This document shows positions 8,540 to 16,764 of a stretch of 36,762 bases of DNA, piece after piece (the first letter of the stretch is position 1; each line of letters opens with the position of its first letter). A program made the position numbers and the translations under genes. The notes beneath the pieces are model-generated. The model saw nothing but the letters and a program-made list of their open reading frames with translations, did not search any database and was not told where the DNA came from. Origin of the DNA: DATHWB01 sp041744795 (GTDB lineage Bacteria > Actinomycetota > Acidimicrobiia > Spongiisociales > ZC4RG35); NCBI GenBank assembly GCA_041744795.1, contig JBGTKD010000153.1, positions 1 to 36,762 of the forward strand, read 5' to 3'.

Positions 8540-9616
8540 TCAGACTTCGACGCCAGCTTCCAGAGCCTTGGCCCGGAACTCGTGCGAGTTCCTGACATAC
8601 GGCAGCGCCGATGGCAACCCGACGCGCCCTTGGGTGACGAGATGAAGCAGGGCCTGGTCGAAGGTCTGCATTCCGAAAAACTCGCTGTCCTTCATGGCCT
8701 CGATCAGCAATGCGGCGTCTGCACCCTCGGCAATCAGCTCACCGACGCGCCCGTGTCCGGTGATTATCTCGGTCGCGAGTACCCGTCCGCTGCCGTCAGC
8801 GGTGTCGAGGAGTCGCTGGGAGATGATGCCTCGCAGAAGACCGGCGACCTGGCGTCGGGTGCTCGCCTGTCGAGCCTCGGGGAAGAACTCGACGAAACGG
8901 TTGATAGTGTCGAGTGGGTCGCGGGTGTGCATAGCGCCAAGGACCAGATGGCCGGTCTCTGCCGCTGCGACAGCCGCTGAGGCCGTCGCGAAGTCATTGA
9001 TCTCCGAAACCATGATCACGTCGGCATCCTGACGCATTGCTTTGCGGATCGCCGAGGCAAGGTCGGATGTGTCGACACCCACCTCGCGCTGGGCCACCAC
9101 AGCCATTTTGTCAGGGAACAGAACCTCGATGGGATCTTCGGCAGTGATGATCGAGACGGGTTGTGTCTGGTTGATGTGTTCCACGAGGGCCGCCAGCGTC
9201 GTTGATTTTCCGGATCCCGACGGGCCTGTGACGAGAACGAGACCCCGCGCCTCAGCCGCGATCTTGCGAACTATCGCAGGGAGTCCAAGCTGATCGAGCG
9301 TCGGTACCCCGGGGACAACCCTTCGCAGTACAAGGCTGAACGATCCGCGCTGGCGGAAGGCGCTCACCCGGAACCGACCCAGGTCGGGTCTTCCCCATGC
9401 GAAATCAGCCTCGCCTGTAGCTTCGAAAGCGGCAGCCGCCTTCTCTGAGAATATCTCCTGGGCGAATGCTTCGACGTCCTGGGGTTTCAACGAGGCCAGG
9501 TCGGCCAACCGCCGCAGTTCGCCGTCAATGCGGATGACTGGTGGCGATCCGACCTTGAGGTGGATATCGGATGCCCGCGAGTCGACAGCGCGGCGCAGCA
9601 GTTCGTCAAATGGCAT
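8540..9616 (-). CDS. pilT: PilT-like type IV pilus retraction ATPase
   Basis: A hexameric secretion-type ATPase of the PilT/PilU group. The N-terminal PAS-like part opens with RASDIHLKVGSPPVIRIDGEL (about 14-34), followed by Walker A GPSGSGKST (131-139), the Asp box ITAEDPIE (157-164), Walker B DADVIMVSEIND (197-208) and the His box TGHLVLGAMHT (221-231). The length of 358 residues is normal. The Walker B/ arginine segment, which is commonly VGEMRD, reads VSEIND, so the conserved Gly and Arg are changed. A GGGAGG ribosome-binding site sits eight bases before the ATG. No pilB, pilC or pilin gene is adjacent. It may retract pili encoded elsewhere, or work in another system. Confidence 0.88.
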   Translation of the reverse strand: MPFDELLRRAVDSRASDIHLKVGSPPVIRIDGELRRLADLASLKPQDVEAFAQEIFSEKAAAAFEATGEADFAWGRPDLGRFRVSAFRQRGSFSLVLRRVVPGVPTLDQLGLPAIVRKIAAEARGLVLVTGPSGSGKSTTLAALVEHINQTQPVSIITAEDPIEVLFPDKMAVVAQREVGVDTSDLASAIRKAMRQDADVIMVSEINDFATASAAVAAAETGHLVLGAMHTRDPLDTINRFVEFFPEARQASTRRQVAGLLRGIISQRLLDTADGSGRVLATEIITGHGRVGELIAEGADAALLIEAMKDSEFFGMQTFDQALLHLVTQGRVGLPSALPYVRNSHEFRAKALEAGVEV

Positions 9617-9729
9617 TTCACAGCCTCCCAGAAGGATCGTTACTCGTTCTATCGGCTTGTGACCGGGGGCGCTTGAACTGGTTTCGGATCATCGTTGGCG
9701 GTTCGTCGAGACGACGCTCGGCCATCAAG

Positions 9730-10725
9730 TCAGCCGACCAGTCCTTCGATCTGGGCGACAACATCGAACGCCGCCGCTGATGACGTGAATCTCGGGGCAC
9801 TCACGTCGTGGCGCCCGGCGATCCCTCTCAGGGTTTGGGCGACGGATGAGGTGATGGCCGCCAGGTGGTATCCACCCTCTAGGAAGACCATTATCCGATT
9901 GGCGGGCAACAGAGCCGCCAGGGAATTGGCCATCGCTCCGTAGTCGGACTCTCCGAGGCGCAAGTCGGCCAACGGGTCGTCGGCGTGGGCGTCATACCCG
10001 GCGGATACGAGCAGCCAATCAGGAGCGAAGGATCTCACCGCTGGCGCGATCACTCTTTCCATCGCTTCGCGATATACGTCGCCCCCCGTTCCGGAGGGCA
10101 GCGGCACGTTGATGACGGTTCCTTCCGCACCCCGGCCACCGCGCTCCCCGATGACACCCGTCATCGGATAGAAAGGGTGTTGATGGGTCGACACATAGAG
10201 GATGTCGGGGTTGTGCCAAGTCATCGCCTGGGTGCCATTTCCGTGGTGAACATCCCAGTCCACGATGGCCACCCGCTTGCCGCGAGCCGTCAGCCAGGCA
10301 GCTGTCACGACAACATTGTTGAACAGACAGAAACCCATGGCCTGGTCGATCAAGGCATGGTGCCCGGGGGGACGAACCGCGAGAAAGGCGGTGGTATCTG
10401 TTGCATTCTCAAGGAGAGCAGCCGCCTGGGGGCCTGCGCCAGCGGCTCGTAGCGCCGCATCCCAGGAGGCCTTGACCGCAACCGTGTCGGCATCGAGGGG
10501 ACCGCCACCGGCAGCACAAAAACGTTCGATCGAAGCCACATATGCCGGAGAGTGAACGTCTGCGAGCAGATCAGGATCGACACGCTCTGCTTGAACGACG
10601 CTCACCCCCAGACCCGAGGACCAGACTCCCCTCTCCGCTGCCGTGAGACGTGCCGGACGCTCCGGATGCCACGCCCCGGTGTCGTGCTCAGCGAAAGCCG
10701 GGTGAGTGACATAGAGAACTTCCAC
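9730..10725 (-). CDS. Histone-deacetylase superfamily protein (AcuC/HdaH-like)
   Basis: A zinc-dependent deacetylase-fold enzyme. It has HPERPARL (20-27), AVRPPGHHALIDQAMGFCLFNN (117-137) with the tandem catalytic His122-His123, IVDWDVHHGNGTQ (154-166) with metal ligands Asp158 and His160, SAGYDAHADDPLADL (241-255) with the third metal ligand Asp245, and EGGY (283-286) with the active-site Tyr. All catalytic residues are therefore present. Substrates in bacteria include acetyl-lysine on acetyl-CoA synthetase (AcuC), acetylpolyamines and acetoin-related compounds; reading alone cannot choose. The start is GTG. It is divergent from an acetyltransferase gene, with only 17 bases between start codons. 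Confidence 0.9.
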   Translation of the reverse strand: MEVLYVTHPAFAEHDTGAWHPERPARLTAAERGVWSSGLGVSVVQAERVDPDLLADVHSPAYVASIERFCAAGGGPLDADTVAVKASWDAALRAAGAGPQAAALLENATDTTAFLAVRPPGHHALIDQAMGFCLFNNVVVTAAWLTARGKRVAIVDWDVHHGNGTQAMTWHNPDILYVSTHQHPFYPMTGVIGERGGRGAEGTVINVPLPSGTGGDVYREAMERVIAPAVRSFAPDWLLVSAGYDAHADDPLADLRLGESDYGAMANSLAALLPANRIMVFLEGGYHLAAITSSVAQTLRGIAGRHDVSAPRFTSSAAAFDVVAQIEGLVG

Positions 10726-10742
10726 GCCGCTACTTTGCCACT

Positions 10743-11465
10743 GTGCGGCAGATCAATGGAACCGGATCCGTCACCCTTCACGGTGACTGGCCCGGACTCG
10801 TCACGCTCCGCGCCGGGTGGTGGAAGGGTGTGGCAAGACCGCTGCACGACGACAGCGTCGACGCCCTCCTCCGAGTGGAACGGGCATCAACTGAATTCGT
10901 CCGCCGCTGCGCCTTGAGCCTGACCGACGCAGGAGCCAGTTCTGTTCACTCTCCGCCGACGATGCGGGGTTCGGACAGAGTGTTCCGCTCTGCTGGCTTC
11001 GAGCCGCATCTCGAACTACTGCTACTTGAGCGAGATTTACGCAGGAACGTTCCGAAAGTTGAAGGTGTCAGGATCTCGACAGAAGCCGATCGTGTGGAAG
11101 CTGTACGTATCGACTCGGTAGCTTTCGACGGCGACTGGCGGGTCGGCAGGCTCGGTTTGGCCGACGCTCTCGAAGCCACGCCCGACTCGACGATGCTCAC
11201 ACTCCAAGGCGGGCAAGGTTTTGCGATCATCGGCGTCTCCAGCGAGATCGGATACCTCCAGCGCATCGCCGTTCGGCCAGAGGCCCAAGGCGGGGGCCTG
11301 GGACGCCTGCTACTTCGCAGCTCGATGGCGTGGGCACGTAGCAGGGGTGCCCGTACCATGATGCTCAACACGCAGATGGACAACGAGAGAGCGGCCCAGA
11401 TGTATCGGTCTGAACACTTCACCGTGCTTCCAAACCGCTTGACGATCCTCCGGTTCGGACCATGA
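10743..11465 (+). CDS. GNAT-family N-acetyltransferase
   Basis: The C-terminal half is a GNAT domain: a beta-strand IGYLQRIAVRPE leads into the acetyl-CoA pyrophosphate loop AQGGGLGRLLL (181-191), followed by LNTQMDNERAAQMYRSEHF, the usual helix with the terminal Tyr. The N-terminal 100 residues are not clearly a GNAT domain and may be a degenerate second copy. The substrate is unknown. The start is GTG at 10743; its stop overlaps the degV-type gene by four bases. A head-to-head deacetylase gene next door suggests they could act on the same substrate, but this is inference. RimI/MshD-like acetyltransferases are alternatives. Confidence 0.85.
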   Translation: MRQINGTGSVTLHGDWPGLVTLRAGWWKGVARPLHDDSVDALLRVERASTEFVRRCALSLTDAGASSVHSPPTMRGSDRVFRSAGFEPHLELLLLERDLRRNVPKVEGVRISTEADRVEAVRIDSVAFDGDWRVGRLGLADALEATPDSTMLTLQGGQGFAIIGVSSEIGYLQRIAVRPEAQGGGLGRLLLRSSMAWARSRGARTMMLNTQMDNERAAQMYRSEHFTVLPNRLTILRFGP

Positions 11466-12289
11466 TCCGGCTTGTCACCGATTCCTCGTGCGATCTGCCC
11501 GGTGAGATTTGTGACTCTCTGGGTATCACCGTGGTGCCCCTGACCGTCCGGTTCGGAGACGAGACATTCACCGACGGAGTAGATCTCGACAACGCAGCAT
11601 TCTGGTCACGCTTAGACAGCAGCGAAGGGCTCCCGGAAACCGCTGCGCCCAGTGCCGGATCATTCATGGACGCCTACGCCGCACTGGCTGATCAAGGAGC
11701 CGACGGTGTTGTGGTCGTGACCCTTTCGTCCGCTTTGTCCGCCACCCATCAGTCAGCCGTCATCGCCGCCGAGAACTTCCCCGAGCTGGCCGTGAAGGTC
11801 ATCGACTCCCGCAGCGTGTCGATGGCCCTCGGGCTAGCCGCGATGGCGGGAGCTGAAGTGGCGGCGGAAGGTGCTGACATCGATGCCGTCGTAGCTGCGA
11901 CCAGTGAATCTGCCGGCGCTATGCGGATCGTCGCAGCGTTGGACACCCTCGAGTTCCTTCGACGGGGTGGGCGTATCGGGACCGCCCAGGCACTCATCGG
12001 CGGAATGCTCGAGGTCAAACCGATAATCACGGTGGAAGACGGCGTGGTAGCCGCAGCCGGGAGAGTCAGGACTCGTTCGAAGGCCCGGACAAACATCATC
12101 GAGCGTGCTCTGGCGAACTCCGCTTCCCCTCGCATGGCTGTCTTCGGAGGCCGAGCAGACGACTTCGACGAACTCGTCGCGACGATCCGAACCGCGGTTG
12201 GCGACCACGTTGTGATCGCCGAGCTCGGACCGGTGGTCGGTACCCACGCTGGACCCGGCACCGTCGGCGTTGCCTACCAGCAGGTCTGA
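11462..12289 (+). CDS. DegV family fatty-acid-binding protein
   Basis: DegV/FakB proteins bind a fatty acid, and in Firmicutes present it to the kinase FakA. The opening MIRLVTDSSCDLP (1-13), the TVVPLTVRFGDETFTDGVD segment (23-42) and RRGGRIGTAQALIGGMLEVKPI in the second half are characteristic, and the length of 275 residues is typical. No fakA (DAK-domain kinase) gene is adjacent, so its partner is not visible. The ATG start overlaps the acetyltransferase stop (ATGA), and its own TGA is directly followed by the ATG of the pseudokinase gene, indicating one operon. Confidence 0.92.
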   Translation: MIRLVTDSSCDLPGEICDSLGITVVPLTVRFGDETFTDGVDLDNAAFWSRLDSSEGLPETAAPSAGSFMDAYAALADQGADGVVVVTLSSALSATHQSAVIAAENFPELAVKVIDSRSVSMALGLAAMAGAEVAAEGADIDAVVAATSESAGAMRIVAALDTLEFLRRGGRIGTAQALIGGMLEVKPIITVEDGVVAAAGRVRTRSKARTNIIERALANSASPRMAVFGGRADDFDELVATIRTAVGDHVVIAELGPVVGTHAGPGTVGVAYQQV

Positions 12290-13606
12290 ATGCCACCTCG
12301 CCTGCCCGACCGGTATCGACTCGAGGTGCGTCTATCTCGCGATGACGATCTCGAACAGTGGCTGGCAACTGATGAGTCGTTGAGCCGGCCGGTCTTAATC
12401 CGGTTTCTAGGACCTGAAGCCTCCCAGGAGAGACGTATCGAGTTCCTGCGGGCCATGCAGTCAGCAGCGGTCGTCAACCACGCTCATATGGCTTCGGTCT
12501 ACGACGCCGAGGAGCTCGAGAGCGGCGCCTACTCGGTGAGCGAGTGGACCGGCGGAGTGACTATCGCAGACCGCCTCAGTGCCGACGGCACCCTGGATGT
12601 CGAGGAGTTTCTTCCCAATGCCGCCGGCCTGGCGGATGCGCTCGCTGCTCTCCACCGTGAACGTCATTTGCACGGGGCAATAGATCCTTCGGCCGTGTTT
12701 CACACGGTGGCACATCCAGCGCAGCTTGGGGCGTTTGGACGGGTTCCGGTAGATCACACAGCGATCGACGACGTACGGTCGCTGGCGGCAACGCTGGAAA
12801 TCGGGCTCACCGGAACGCCTCCTGGCGGACCGCCTCCGTCCGAGATAGTTGACGGACTCGACCGAGATGTGGATCACGCTCTGCGATCAGCGCAGAAAGG
12901 CCATCTGAATGCCCGCCAGTTCGCTGACTTGTTGCGAGCTGCGCCCTCGCCTATCCCCGCTCCGACAGTCTCCCCGGAGCGTTCCCGGCACTTTCTCTAC
13001 CTGGCAGGCGGACTCGTTCTTGTCGGAATCATGCTGATCGGTTTGGGTCGAGCACTCACCGAGGACGCCGACAGGGCGCCACTTTTTCCAACCACCACAA
13101 TCGTCTCAGACAGAGTCGCTTTGCCTACCTCCACAACAGTCGAACCGTCCCCGGGAGCGCCAGAACCGGGCCCTCCCCTTTCCAACCTCGCTGTCGTGTC
13201 GGTCCGAAGCATCGATCCCTTCGGTGACGGAATGGAGAATGATGATCGGCTGGCAAATATCACCGACGGCGATTCTCGTTCGTTGTGGAGAACCGAGCGA
13301 TACCGCGATCCGCTGTCGCTGCTCAAACCCGGTGTGGGGGTGGCCTTCGAAGTAGATGGCATCCCGTTTGAGATAATCGTCACCGGAATGGAATTGGGGA
13401 CCTCCTATGAGATCGCGTGGGCCGCGTCTGGAGTGGAGCCGGACACCTGGGATGTGGTGGTTCGGGGCCGCGTCGGGCCGGCCACCCCCCACCACCAACT
13501 TCCGATCCGGCAAGGAGGGACTTGGGTGCTGTGGTTCACAGACCTTCCGTTCCTCGATGTAGACGACCATTCGACGCAGATCTCAGAAGTACGATTCCGG
13601 GCATGA
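12290..13606 (+). CDS. Pseudokinase / single-TM / extracellular domain protein, MviN-tail-like
   Basis: Residues 8-215 read as a degenerate Ser/Thr protein kinase: it begins with YRLEVRLSRDD in place of a glycine loop, and has HGAID (128-132) where active kinases have HRDLK and LGAFGR (146-151) where they have DFG, so catalysis is not expected. One membrane helix follows at about 235-255, then a Pro/Thr-rich linker and an extracellular beta-rich domain of about 150 residues (from about 285). This order copies the C-terminal part of mycobacterial MviN (Rv3910), which is also next to sigM and trxB. The MurJ flippase half is absent here. The ATG follows the degV TGA directly and the stop overlaps the sigma factor start. 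Confidence 0.78.
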   Translation: MPPRLPDRYRLEVRLSRDDDLEQWLATDESLSRPVLIRFLGPEASQERRIEFLRAMQSAAVVNHAHMASVYDAEELESGAYSVSEWTGGVTIADRLSADGTLDVEEFLPNAAGLADALAALHRERHLHGAIDPSAVFHTVAHPAQLGAFGRVPVDHTAIDDVRSLAATLEIGLTGTPPGGPPPSEIVDGLDRDVDHALRSAQKGHLNARQFADLLRAAPSPIPAPTVSPERSRHFLYLAGGLVLVGIMLIGLGRALTEDADRAPLFPTTTIVSDRVALPTSTTVEPSPGAPEPGPPLSNLAVVSVRSIDPFGDGMENDDRLANITDGDSRSLWRTERYRDPLSLLKPGVGVAFEVDGIPFEIIVTGMELGTSYEIAWAASGVEPDTWDVVVRGRVGPATPHHQLPIRQGGTWVLWFTDLPFLDVDDHSTQISEVRFRA

Positions 13607-14178
13607 ATTCACCGGACCGCGACCGGGACCTCATGGCGCGGGCGGCCAGCGGTGACAGGGCGGCGTTCACCGAACTCATGGACCGTCACGAGGACATGGT
13701 TTTCGCAGTTGCCATGCGGATGATGCGCGACCGGGAAGCAGCCTTCGACGCCACCCAGGAGACCTTCCTCACCGTCTTCAGAAAGGCGGGCAAGTTCTCT
13801 GGAGAGTCTGCAGTGACCACCTGGTTGTATCGGGTTGCCACCAACACCTGTCTCGACATGCTCCGCAAACAGAAGCGGCGTCGAGCCGAACCGCTGCCGG
13901 AGCACCACGACCAGCCTGACAGGTCAGCCAATGAGCCGTTCGACGCAGTCGAAGTGCGTCCCGACATCGAGAAGGCGCTCGCCGAACTGCCCGAAGAGTT
14001 CCGGGCAGCGGTCGTCCTTTCCGACATCCACGGGCTTTCTATCGCCGAGATTGGCCACATTCTCGATGTCCCGCCGGGAACCGTTAAGTCCCGTGTGTTC
14101 CGCGGACGCCGTCTACTCGCCGAGAAACTCGGGAACCTGATGGACCAACCGCGGCGTCAAAGGACCGATGATGCATAG
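13603..14178 (+). CDS. sigM: ECF RNA polymerase sigma factor, SigM-like
   Basis: A two-domain ECF sigma factor of 191 residues. Sigma-2 spans about 20-90 with LMDRHEDMVFAVAMRMM, DATQETFLTVFRKAGKF (49-65, the -10 recognition region) and TWLYRVATNTCLDMLRKQKRRR; sigma-4 spans 121-177 with the helix-turn-helix LSIAEIGHILDVPPGTVKSRVFRGRRLL. I used the ATG at 13603, which overlaps the upstream stop by four bases; a longer frame from 13417 would lie wholly inside the pseudokinase gene. Synteny with mycobacterial sigM (Rv3911), next to the anti-sigma and trxB-trxC genes, supports the SigM label. Its regulon is probably envelope or redox stress, by inference. Confidence 0.92.
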   Translation: MNSPDRDRDLMARAASGDRAAFTELMDRHEDMVFAVAMRMMRDREAAFDATQETFLTVFRKAGKFSGESAVTTWLYRVATNTCLDMLRKQKRRRAEPLPEHHDQPDRSANEPFDAVEVRPDIEKALAELPEEFRAAVVLSDIHGLSIAEIGHILDVPPGTVKSRVFRGRRLLAEKLGNLMDQPRRQRTDDA

Positions 14179-14953
14179 CCACGACCTCGATCTGATCGCC
14201 GAGCACGCCTCCGGTTTTCTCACGGGAGCAGCCGAAACGCGCGCCGCCCAGCTCGTTGACTCGTGTGAGACCTGTCGTCAGGAGTTCAACACTCACCGTG
14301 AGATCCGTTCGATCCTCGCCACCGCCCCTGCCCCCGCCATGAGTGACTCTGAGCGGACCAATGTGCGGCGCAGCGTTCTCGACGGTGTCGCCCCCGCCCG
14401 GAGTGGGGTGTCGCCGTGGCAGCGTCGCTTTCTCGCGGTAGCCGCCTCGACAGCCGCTGTGTTCGTCGTCGTGGCCGGTGTCGGCGTGCTCAACAACTTC
14501 GCAAGCGACTCCGGCAATGTGTTGACCGCCGCCGACTCGACGATCGCCTCGTCTGAAGATTTTGCTGCTGCAGAGAGGGAAGCGGCCGGTGACGCAATGC
14601 AGGCCATGGGTGACGAAGACCTCAGGATCTTCGAGGAGACGGCCGAGGACACTGGCGGAAAGGGCGGCGGGTTTCCGTGGTTTGTCGATGCGACCGGTGT
14701 CCAGGATCCAGAGGCACTGGCCTACCTCTTCGAAGAGATGGCCGCCGGAGTGGCAGAACAGCCGGTTGAGTTCGGCGTGGCCGACGCAGAAGGATTTGGA
14801 GCCTTGTGCGGTGCAGTTGTCGAAGGACCCTTGCTCGGTGTCATCCTCTCAGATGTCGACGGGATCCGAGTTGAGACCTTCTTCTCTGGTGATCACACCA
14901 ACCCGACGATCACCACCTACGACAGTGACACCTGCACGCCCATAACCGATTGA
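14168..14953 (+). CDS. Anti-sigma factor with single membrane helix
   Basis: This gene begins inside the last ten bases of the ECF sigma gene, the usual arrangement for a cognate anti-sigma factor. The cytosolic N-terminus has a zinc-finger-like helix with Cys33 and Cys36 (DSCETC), a hydrophobic helix at about 87-109 (RRFLAVAASTAAVFVVVAGVGVL), then an extracellular domain of about 150 residues rich in Glu/Asp/Ala. The ZAS consensus H-x3-C-x2-C is incomplete: the position of the second His is Leu29 (QLVDSC). This may make it zinc-free or redox-blind. Start codons at 14168 and 14171 are both ATG. Confidence 0.82.
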   Translation: MMHSHDLDLIAEHASGFLTGAAETRAAQLVDSCETCRQEFNTHREIRSILATAPAPAMSDSERTNVRRSVLDGVAPARSGVSPWQRRFLAVAASTAAVFVVVAGVGVLNNFASDSGNVLTAADSTIASSEDFAAAEREAAGDAMQAMGDEDLRIFEETAEDTGGKGGGFPWFVDATGVQDPEALAYLFEEMAAGVAEQPVEFGVADAEGFGALCGAVVEGPLLGVILSDVDGIRVETFFSGDHTNPTITTYDSDTCTPITD

Positions 14954-14984
14954 TCCCCCGCGCGGCGCTGTAGCATCGCCAGCG

Positions 14985-15266
14985 ATGGAGGATCTACCCC
15001 GCAGGCTCGCCGAACTGCTCGAGATGGTCGCTACCCGGATCCGGTCTATGACTATCGACCGGGTGGCCCGCGTCATCACGACGGTGTCTCTTGCCCTACC
15101 GCTAGCGGTACTCGCACTGCTCGCCGTGATATTCCTCTTCCTCACCCTTCATCGCGCCCTGGCTATCCCGCTCACGACCGCAGGTGCGCACGGAGTCATC
15201 GCGGGACTATTTGCAATCGGTGGCGCGTTGATCTGGCGGAAGCGCACCCCAAGCTCAGAGGACTGA
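14985..15266 (+). CDS. Small two-helix membrane protein (93 aa), unrecognised
   Basis: I do not recognise the family. Residues 1-28 are amphipathic and charged (EDLPRRLAELLEMVATRIRSM), followed by hydrophobic segments at about 31-55 and 65-84 and a short basic/acidic tail (WRKRTPSSED). The topology is a hairpin with both ends in the cytoplasm. It sits between the anti-sigma gene and trxB, one base before the trxB start region, so it is co-transcribed with the redox genes. The composition and codon pattern match its neighbours. Confidence 0.7.
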   Translation: MEDLPRRLAELLEMVATRIRSMTIDRVARVITTVSLALPLAVLALLAVIFLFLTLHRALAIPLTTAGAHGVIAGLFAIGGALIWRKRTPSSED

Positions 15267-15267
15267 C

Positions 15268-16206
15268 ATGTCGGACGTCGAAAACGTCATCATCATCGGA
15301 AGCGGTCCTGCCGGGTACACCGCCGCTCTGTACGCGGCTCGCGCCGACCTCTCCCCGCTCGTTTTCGAGGGAGCAATCAGCGGCGGTCAGCTGATGATTA
15401 CCACAGATGTCGAGAACTACCCCGGATTCCCTGACGGGATCTTGGGGCCTGAACTCATGGACCACTTCCGCAAGCAGGCAGAGCGTTTCGGCGCTCGTCT
15501 TCTGACAACCGACGTGACCGAGGTCGACTTTTCAGCGCACCCATTCATCATCAGGGCGGGCGCAGACGAGTACCTGGCCAAAACGGTCATTGTTGCCACC
15601 GGAGCGACGGCCAAATGGCTGGGCGTCCCCGGTGAACAGCGCCTGACCGGTCGCGGAGTGAGCGCCTGTGCCACCTGTGACGGCTTCTTCTTCCGCGACA
15701 AGCAATTAGTGGTCGTAGGCGGAGGAGATTCCGCGATGGAAGAGGCCACGTTTCTCACCAAGTTCGCCTCGAAAGTGACGATCGTTCACCGCCGAGACGA
15801 GTTTCGCGCCTCTGCGATCATGGGCCAACGAGCAATGGAGAACCCCAAGATCTCTGTCGTGTGGAATGCGGCGATCACCGAGATCCACGGTGCGGATGAG
15901 GTGACCGGCGTCACTCTGATCGACACAGTGACTGGAGACTCGCGCTTGATGCCCACCGATGGTGTATTTGTCGCGATCGGCCACACCCCCACCACTCCGC
16001 TGTTCATCGGCCAACTCGATCTGGATGACAAGGGATACATCAGTTTGCCGGGGCGGAGCACCCAGACTTCGGTTCCGGGAGTCTTCGCGGCGGGTGATGT
16101 CGCCGACTCGGTGTACCGTCAAGCCGTGACGGCGGCCGGAACAGGCTGCCAGGCAGCGATTGACGCCGAGCATGCATTGGCCGCGCTAGCCGACACCCCG
16201 GAATAG
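15268..16206 (+). CDS. trxB: Thioredoxin reductase (NADPH)
   Basis: A flavoprotein that uses NADPH to reduce thioredoxin. The FAD-binding motif is IIIGSGPAGYTAALYAAR (8-25), the redox-active disulfide is in SACATCDGFF (Cys134 and Cys137), the NADPH-binding motif is VVVGGGDSAMEEA (148-160), and the C-terminal FAD motif is PGVFAAGDVADSVYRQAVTAAGTG. The length of 312 residues is that of the low-molecular-weight type. The following trxA gene, 50 bases downstream, encodes its substrate, so trxB-trxA is a functional pair as in mycobacteria (Rv3913-Rv3914). Confidence 0.97.
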   Translation: MSDVENVIIIGSGPAGYTAALYAARADLSPLVFEGAISGGQLMITTDVENYPGFPDGILGPELMDHFRKQAERFGARLLTTDVTEVDFSAHPFIIRAGADEYLAKTVIVATGATAKWLGVPGEQRLTGRGVSACATCDGFFFRDKQLVVVGGGDSAMEEATFLTKFASKVTIVHRRDEFRASAIMGQRAMENPKISVVWNAAITEIHGADEVTGVTLIDTVTGDSRLMPTDGVFVAIGHTPTTPLFIGQLDLDDKGYISLPGRSTQTSVPGVFAAGDVADSVYRQAVTAAGTGCQAAIDAEHALAALADTPE

Positions 16207-16256
16207 AACCCGGGCTTCAACGTTCCCCCAAAGACCTCGCCAGGAGAAGGACCCCA

Positions 16257-16583
16257 ATGTCAGACAACACGATCACGCTCACCGACACCACCTTCCAGGA
16301 CGCCATCAACGGCGACTTGCCCGTTCTAGTCGACTTTTGGGCCGAGTGGTGTGGACCGTGCCGCCTGGTGGCTCCCGTGCTCGAAGAGATCGCATCTGAG
16401 CATTCCGACAAGTTGACCATCGGCAAGCTCAACATCGACGACCACCCTCAGGCACCCGCCAGCTTCGACGTGATGAGCATTCCGACAATGATCCTGTTCC
16501 AGGACGGTGTTGAAAAGAAGCGCATCGTCGGAGCCCGCCCGAAGCACCAGATCGTCGCTGAACTGGCCGAATTTCTCACCTGA
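16257..16583 (+). CDS. trxA: Thioredoxin
   Basis: A 108-residue thioredoxin with the canonical active site WAEWCGPCRLVAP (28-40; Cys32 and Cys35), the buried Asp region VLVDFW (23-28) and the cis-Pro loop SIPTMILF. It receives electrons from the upstream TrxB and reduces protein disulfides in the cytoplasm. A strong ribosome-binding site, AGGAGAAG at 16242-16249, precedes the ATG by seven bases, so it can be translated independently of trxB. It ends the plus-strand block and faces the hibernation-factor gene tail to tail. Confidence 0.97.
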   Translation: MSDNTITLTDTTFQDAINGDLPVLVDFWAEWCGPCRLVAPVLEEIASEHSDKLTIGKLNIDDHPQAPASFDVMSIPTMILFQDGVEKKRIVGARPKHQIVAELAEFLT

Positions 16584-16687
16584 CAGCCTCTGAGCGCCGC
16601 TGTGGCGCCGCAACTGCGGCCTCCCGCTCCCGAGGTCCTCGAACCGAGGAATCAGCCCCCTGTGAACCCCTCACGAGATGGTTTTGC

Positions 16688-16711
16688 ATAAATTACACGC
16701 GTGTGATTTAT
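16688..16711. repeat. 24-bp near-perfect AT-rich palindrome
   Basis: ATAAAT-T-ACACGCGTGT-G-ATTTAT is symmetric except for one T/G pair, which would still wobble-pair as RNA. It sits between the converging trxA and hibernation-factor genes in locally AT-rich sequence. It may form a bidirectional stem, but there is no T tract. A DnaA-box-like TCATCCACA follows eight bases later at 16720-16728. Confidence 0.5.
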
Positions 16712-16719
16712 TCCCAGAT

Positions 16720-16728
16720 TCATCCACA
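16720..16728 (+). promoter_or_regulatory. DnaA-box-like site
   Basis: TCATCCACA differs from the consensus TTATCCACA at one base, and the identical nine bases recur at 24311 just after dnaA. It is isolated and in a convergent gap, so it may be chance or a titration site. Confidence 0.3.
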
Positions 16729-16764
16729 GGGTGGGGAAAGCTAGTTGGTGATTGGCCCCGCCGT

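Noticed and set aside
13417..13602. Earlier start for the ECF sigma factor
   Set aside because: The extension is inside the pseudokinase gene and the ATG at 13603 gives a standard sigma-2 start with an ATGA overlap.
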